IMG/VR virus record: IMGVR_UViG_3300033978_000457
Location: 36,126 to 100,125 of that record
Strand: one strand, 5' to 3'
DNA length: 64,000 bases
From: a virus
Shown here: in pieces, positions 63,060 through 64,000 of the stretch
Layout: the number at the start of each line of letters is the position of its first letter
Numbering within the stretch: the stretch's first letter is position 1
The notes under the pieces: generated by a model
Seen by the model: only the letters and a program-made list of their open reading frames with translations
Told to the model about the DNA's origin: nothing
Databases searched by the model: none
Translations under genes and position numbers: made by a program

Positions 63060-63118
63060 AGAAAAAGACTAGTGCTTTTGAAATAGACCCTTGTAGAAAA
63101 AGACTAGCCCTTTTCAAA
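63060..63118. repeat. Two 24-bp imperfect direct repeats
   Basis: AGAAAAAGACTAGTGCTTTT at 63060 and AGAAAAAGACTAGCCCTTTT at 63095, each near-palindromic around ACTAG. They lie between the two RMF-like genes, the second overlapping the stop of copy 3. Confidence 0.75.
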
Positions 63119-63301
63119 ATGGTCAGTAATTCTAGCGTCCATAACAATATCGTTGTATTCTTCGCCACGAGCATACGAGTACCCTTCGCACCACATCTCA
63201 GCATCCTTGCTGGCTGGCATATAAGGGCAATCTGCTATCGTTTTAGCACTGAAGAAAGCTTTCCAGCCTTCTTGAAATTTGTTAACAATAACTATAGTCA
63301 T
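63104..63301 (-). CDS. RMF-like protein, copy 3
   Basis: 65 residues from ATG 63301 (GGAG upstream). FQEGWKAFFSAKTIADCPYM...MWCEGYSYARGEEYND follows the same G..A....CPY......W..G(W/Y)..A pattern as copy 2. Different tail (MDARITDHFEKG). Confidence 0.7.
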   Translation of the reverse strand: MTIVIVNKFQEGWKAFFSAKTIADCPYMPASKDAEMWCEGYSYARGEEYNDIVMDARITDHFEKG

Positions 63302-63327
63302 TTTAACACTCCATAAAGTTGTATAAA

Positions 63328-63469
63328 AACTAGTGCAAGTGATCTCGTCTATATCTTTAATCTCTCGCACAACGCTGGTCCTCATCCATCAGGAGCTAGG
63401 CCTGGGCTTTGTTGGATACAGTCACTTTTTCATTGAGAGCGCAAAAGATATGTAGATGTTGCACTAGTT
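63328..63469 (-). ncRNA. 142-nt structured leader/RNA closed by an 11-bp helix
   Basis: AACTAGTGCAA (63328-63338) pairs with TTGCACTAGTT (63459-63469). It lies between the promoter at 63498 and the RMF-like genes. No ORF. May be a regulatory leader or a separate RNA. Confidence 0.55.
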
Positions 63470-63497
63470 ATTATACCACTCCTCCGATCATTTATAG

Positions 63498-63526
63498 AGT
63501 ATAGGTTCAATCGAGGCGGAAGTCAA
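63498..63526 (-). promoter_or_regulatory. Sigma70-like promoter for the RMF-like operon
   Basis: -35 TTGACT (63521-63526), 17-bp spacer, -10 TATACT (63498-63503), box AAAATAGGTC. First promoter seen from the right edge. Confidence 0.88.
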
Positions 63527-63539
63527 GACCTATTTTCGG

Positions 63540-64000
63540 GATTCTCCTGTGAGCCGCACCCCATTTTTGTCCTGTAATTGACAGCGTAAGCGCTTTCCTG
63601 ACCGGGGCCATTCTCGAAAAAACTGTCAAGAAATTTCTTTGAAATTGTCAAAATTGCGTCATTTCACGACGAACCCAGCAGCTTTTCTCTAACTATCTCA
63701 AACCATCGTCGTCGATCGCCAACTATCCCCCGGGCGACGAAACTAAAATAGATTAACCCAAACTATCCACGATTTGCCGGGATTAACGGGATTCATCGGC
63801 GGTAGCTGGGCGCAGTTGAGCGAGAACTATAATATAGTAGTTGACACACTGTTTCAGTTTTGCACTGTCAAGCCCGGCCGAGAAATAAAAAATAGATGTT
63901 GCACTCGCACTGGCGCAGAGCTTGCGCGCGCCGTTGCAATTGAGAATCAGTCGCAACTGGGCTAAAACCTTGAATTCATTGGTTTTTTTGCTGCAAAAAA
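63540..64000. other. Gene-free right end with phased AACYATC repeats
   Basis: No credible ORF on either strand. AACTATC or near copies start at 63691, 63701 (AACCATC), 63721, 63741 (AACTAAA) and 63761, all spaced by multiples of 10 bp. Also two TTGACA sites 23 bp apart on the minus strand (63614-63643 region) with no -10, and a 13-bp repeat TAGATGTTGCACT (63893) shared with 63453. Candidate origin, packaging or regulatory region. Confidence 0.55.

Noticed and set aside
63614-63643. Pair of TTGACA sequences on the minus strand
   Set aside because: Neither has a -10 hexamer at workable spacing; mentioned only as part of the gene-free end.
63774-63965. 63-codon plus-strand frame near the right edge
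   Set aside because: TTG start without a ribosome site, composition unlike its neighbours, and overlapping repeat-rich noncoding sequence.

Overview
The window is most likely one end, or a large part, of a tailed double-stranded DNA phage genome. The host is probably an alphaproteobacterium. The host clue is a phage-encoded tmRNA near 39.75-40.08 kb: it has the circularly permuted (two-piece) layout typical of alphaproteobacterial ssrA and a readable 14-residue tag that starts ANDN and ends LAA. Nearly every gene is read on the minus strand. The replication block (split NAD-dependent DNA ligase, D5-like DNA-binding protein, helicase, primase, family A polymerase, SF2 helicase, SSB, SbcD/SbcC, Holliday-type nuclease, 5' exonuclease) follows the order of the coliphage T5 D5-D15 region, so this looks like a T5-like siphovirus. 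No terminase, portal, capsid or tail-tube gene is in the window; those must lie outside it.

Layout along the + coordinate: 0-7 kb nucleotide metabolism (nrdB/nrdA, peptide deformylase) and recombination/repair nucleases; 7-20 kb replication core, thyX, split ligase, PC4-like and small proteins; 20-26 kb sugar/methyl transfer enzymes and a giant Ala/Glu/Arg-rich helical protein; 25.4-33.9 kb virion surface proteins, including two collagen-like Gly-X-Y proteins; 34-36 kb a small tRNA/structured-RNA cluster and HTH regulators; 36-46 kb small accessory genes, an outer-membrane-like beta barrel, Rz/Rz1-type spanins, the tmRNA, a glycosyltransferase, MazG-like and dNTP hydrolase-like enzymes and a bS21 homologue; 46-49 kb a glycan cassette; 49-53 kb small proteins and phosphoesterases; 53.2-53.6 kb the only convincing + strand transcript; 53.6-60.9 kb holin-like protein, AdoMet decarboxylase-like protein and a dense tRNA array with tiny genes fitted between the tRNAs; 60.9-62.4 kb multibranched structured RNAs; 62.4-63.3 kb RMF-like proteins; 63.5-64.0 kb gene-free, with a phased repeat array.

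Three themes tie the genes together. First, translation takeover: about 24 well-formed tRNAs (all amino acids except His and Phe), three aberrant tRNA-like genes, tmRNA, a bS21-like ribosomal protein, three or four ribosome-modulation-factor-like proteins and a peptide deformylase. Second, a uniform promoter class: eighteen minus-strand sites of the form AAAAATAGYTC-TTGACT-17 bp-TATACT, some fused to terminator hairpins, some placed so that mRNAs would be leaderless. Third, a set of roughly ten multibranched RNAs with long closing helices, alternating with the tRNAs, whose function cannot be read from sequence. These RNAs and the promoter architecture are the best candidates for something undescribed.
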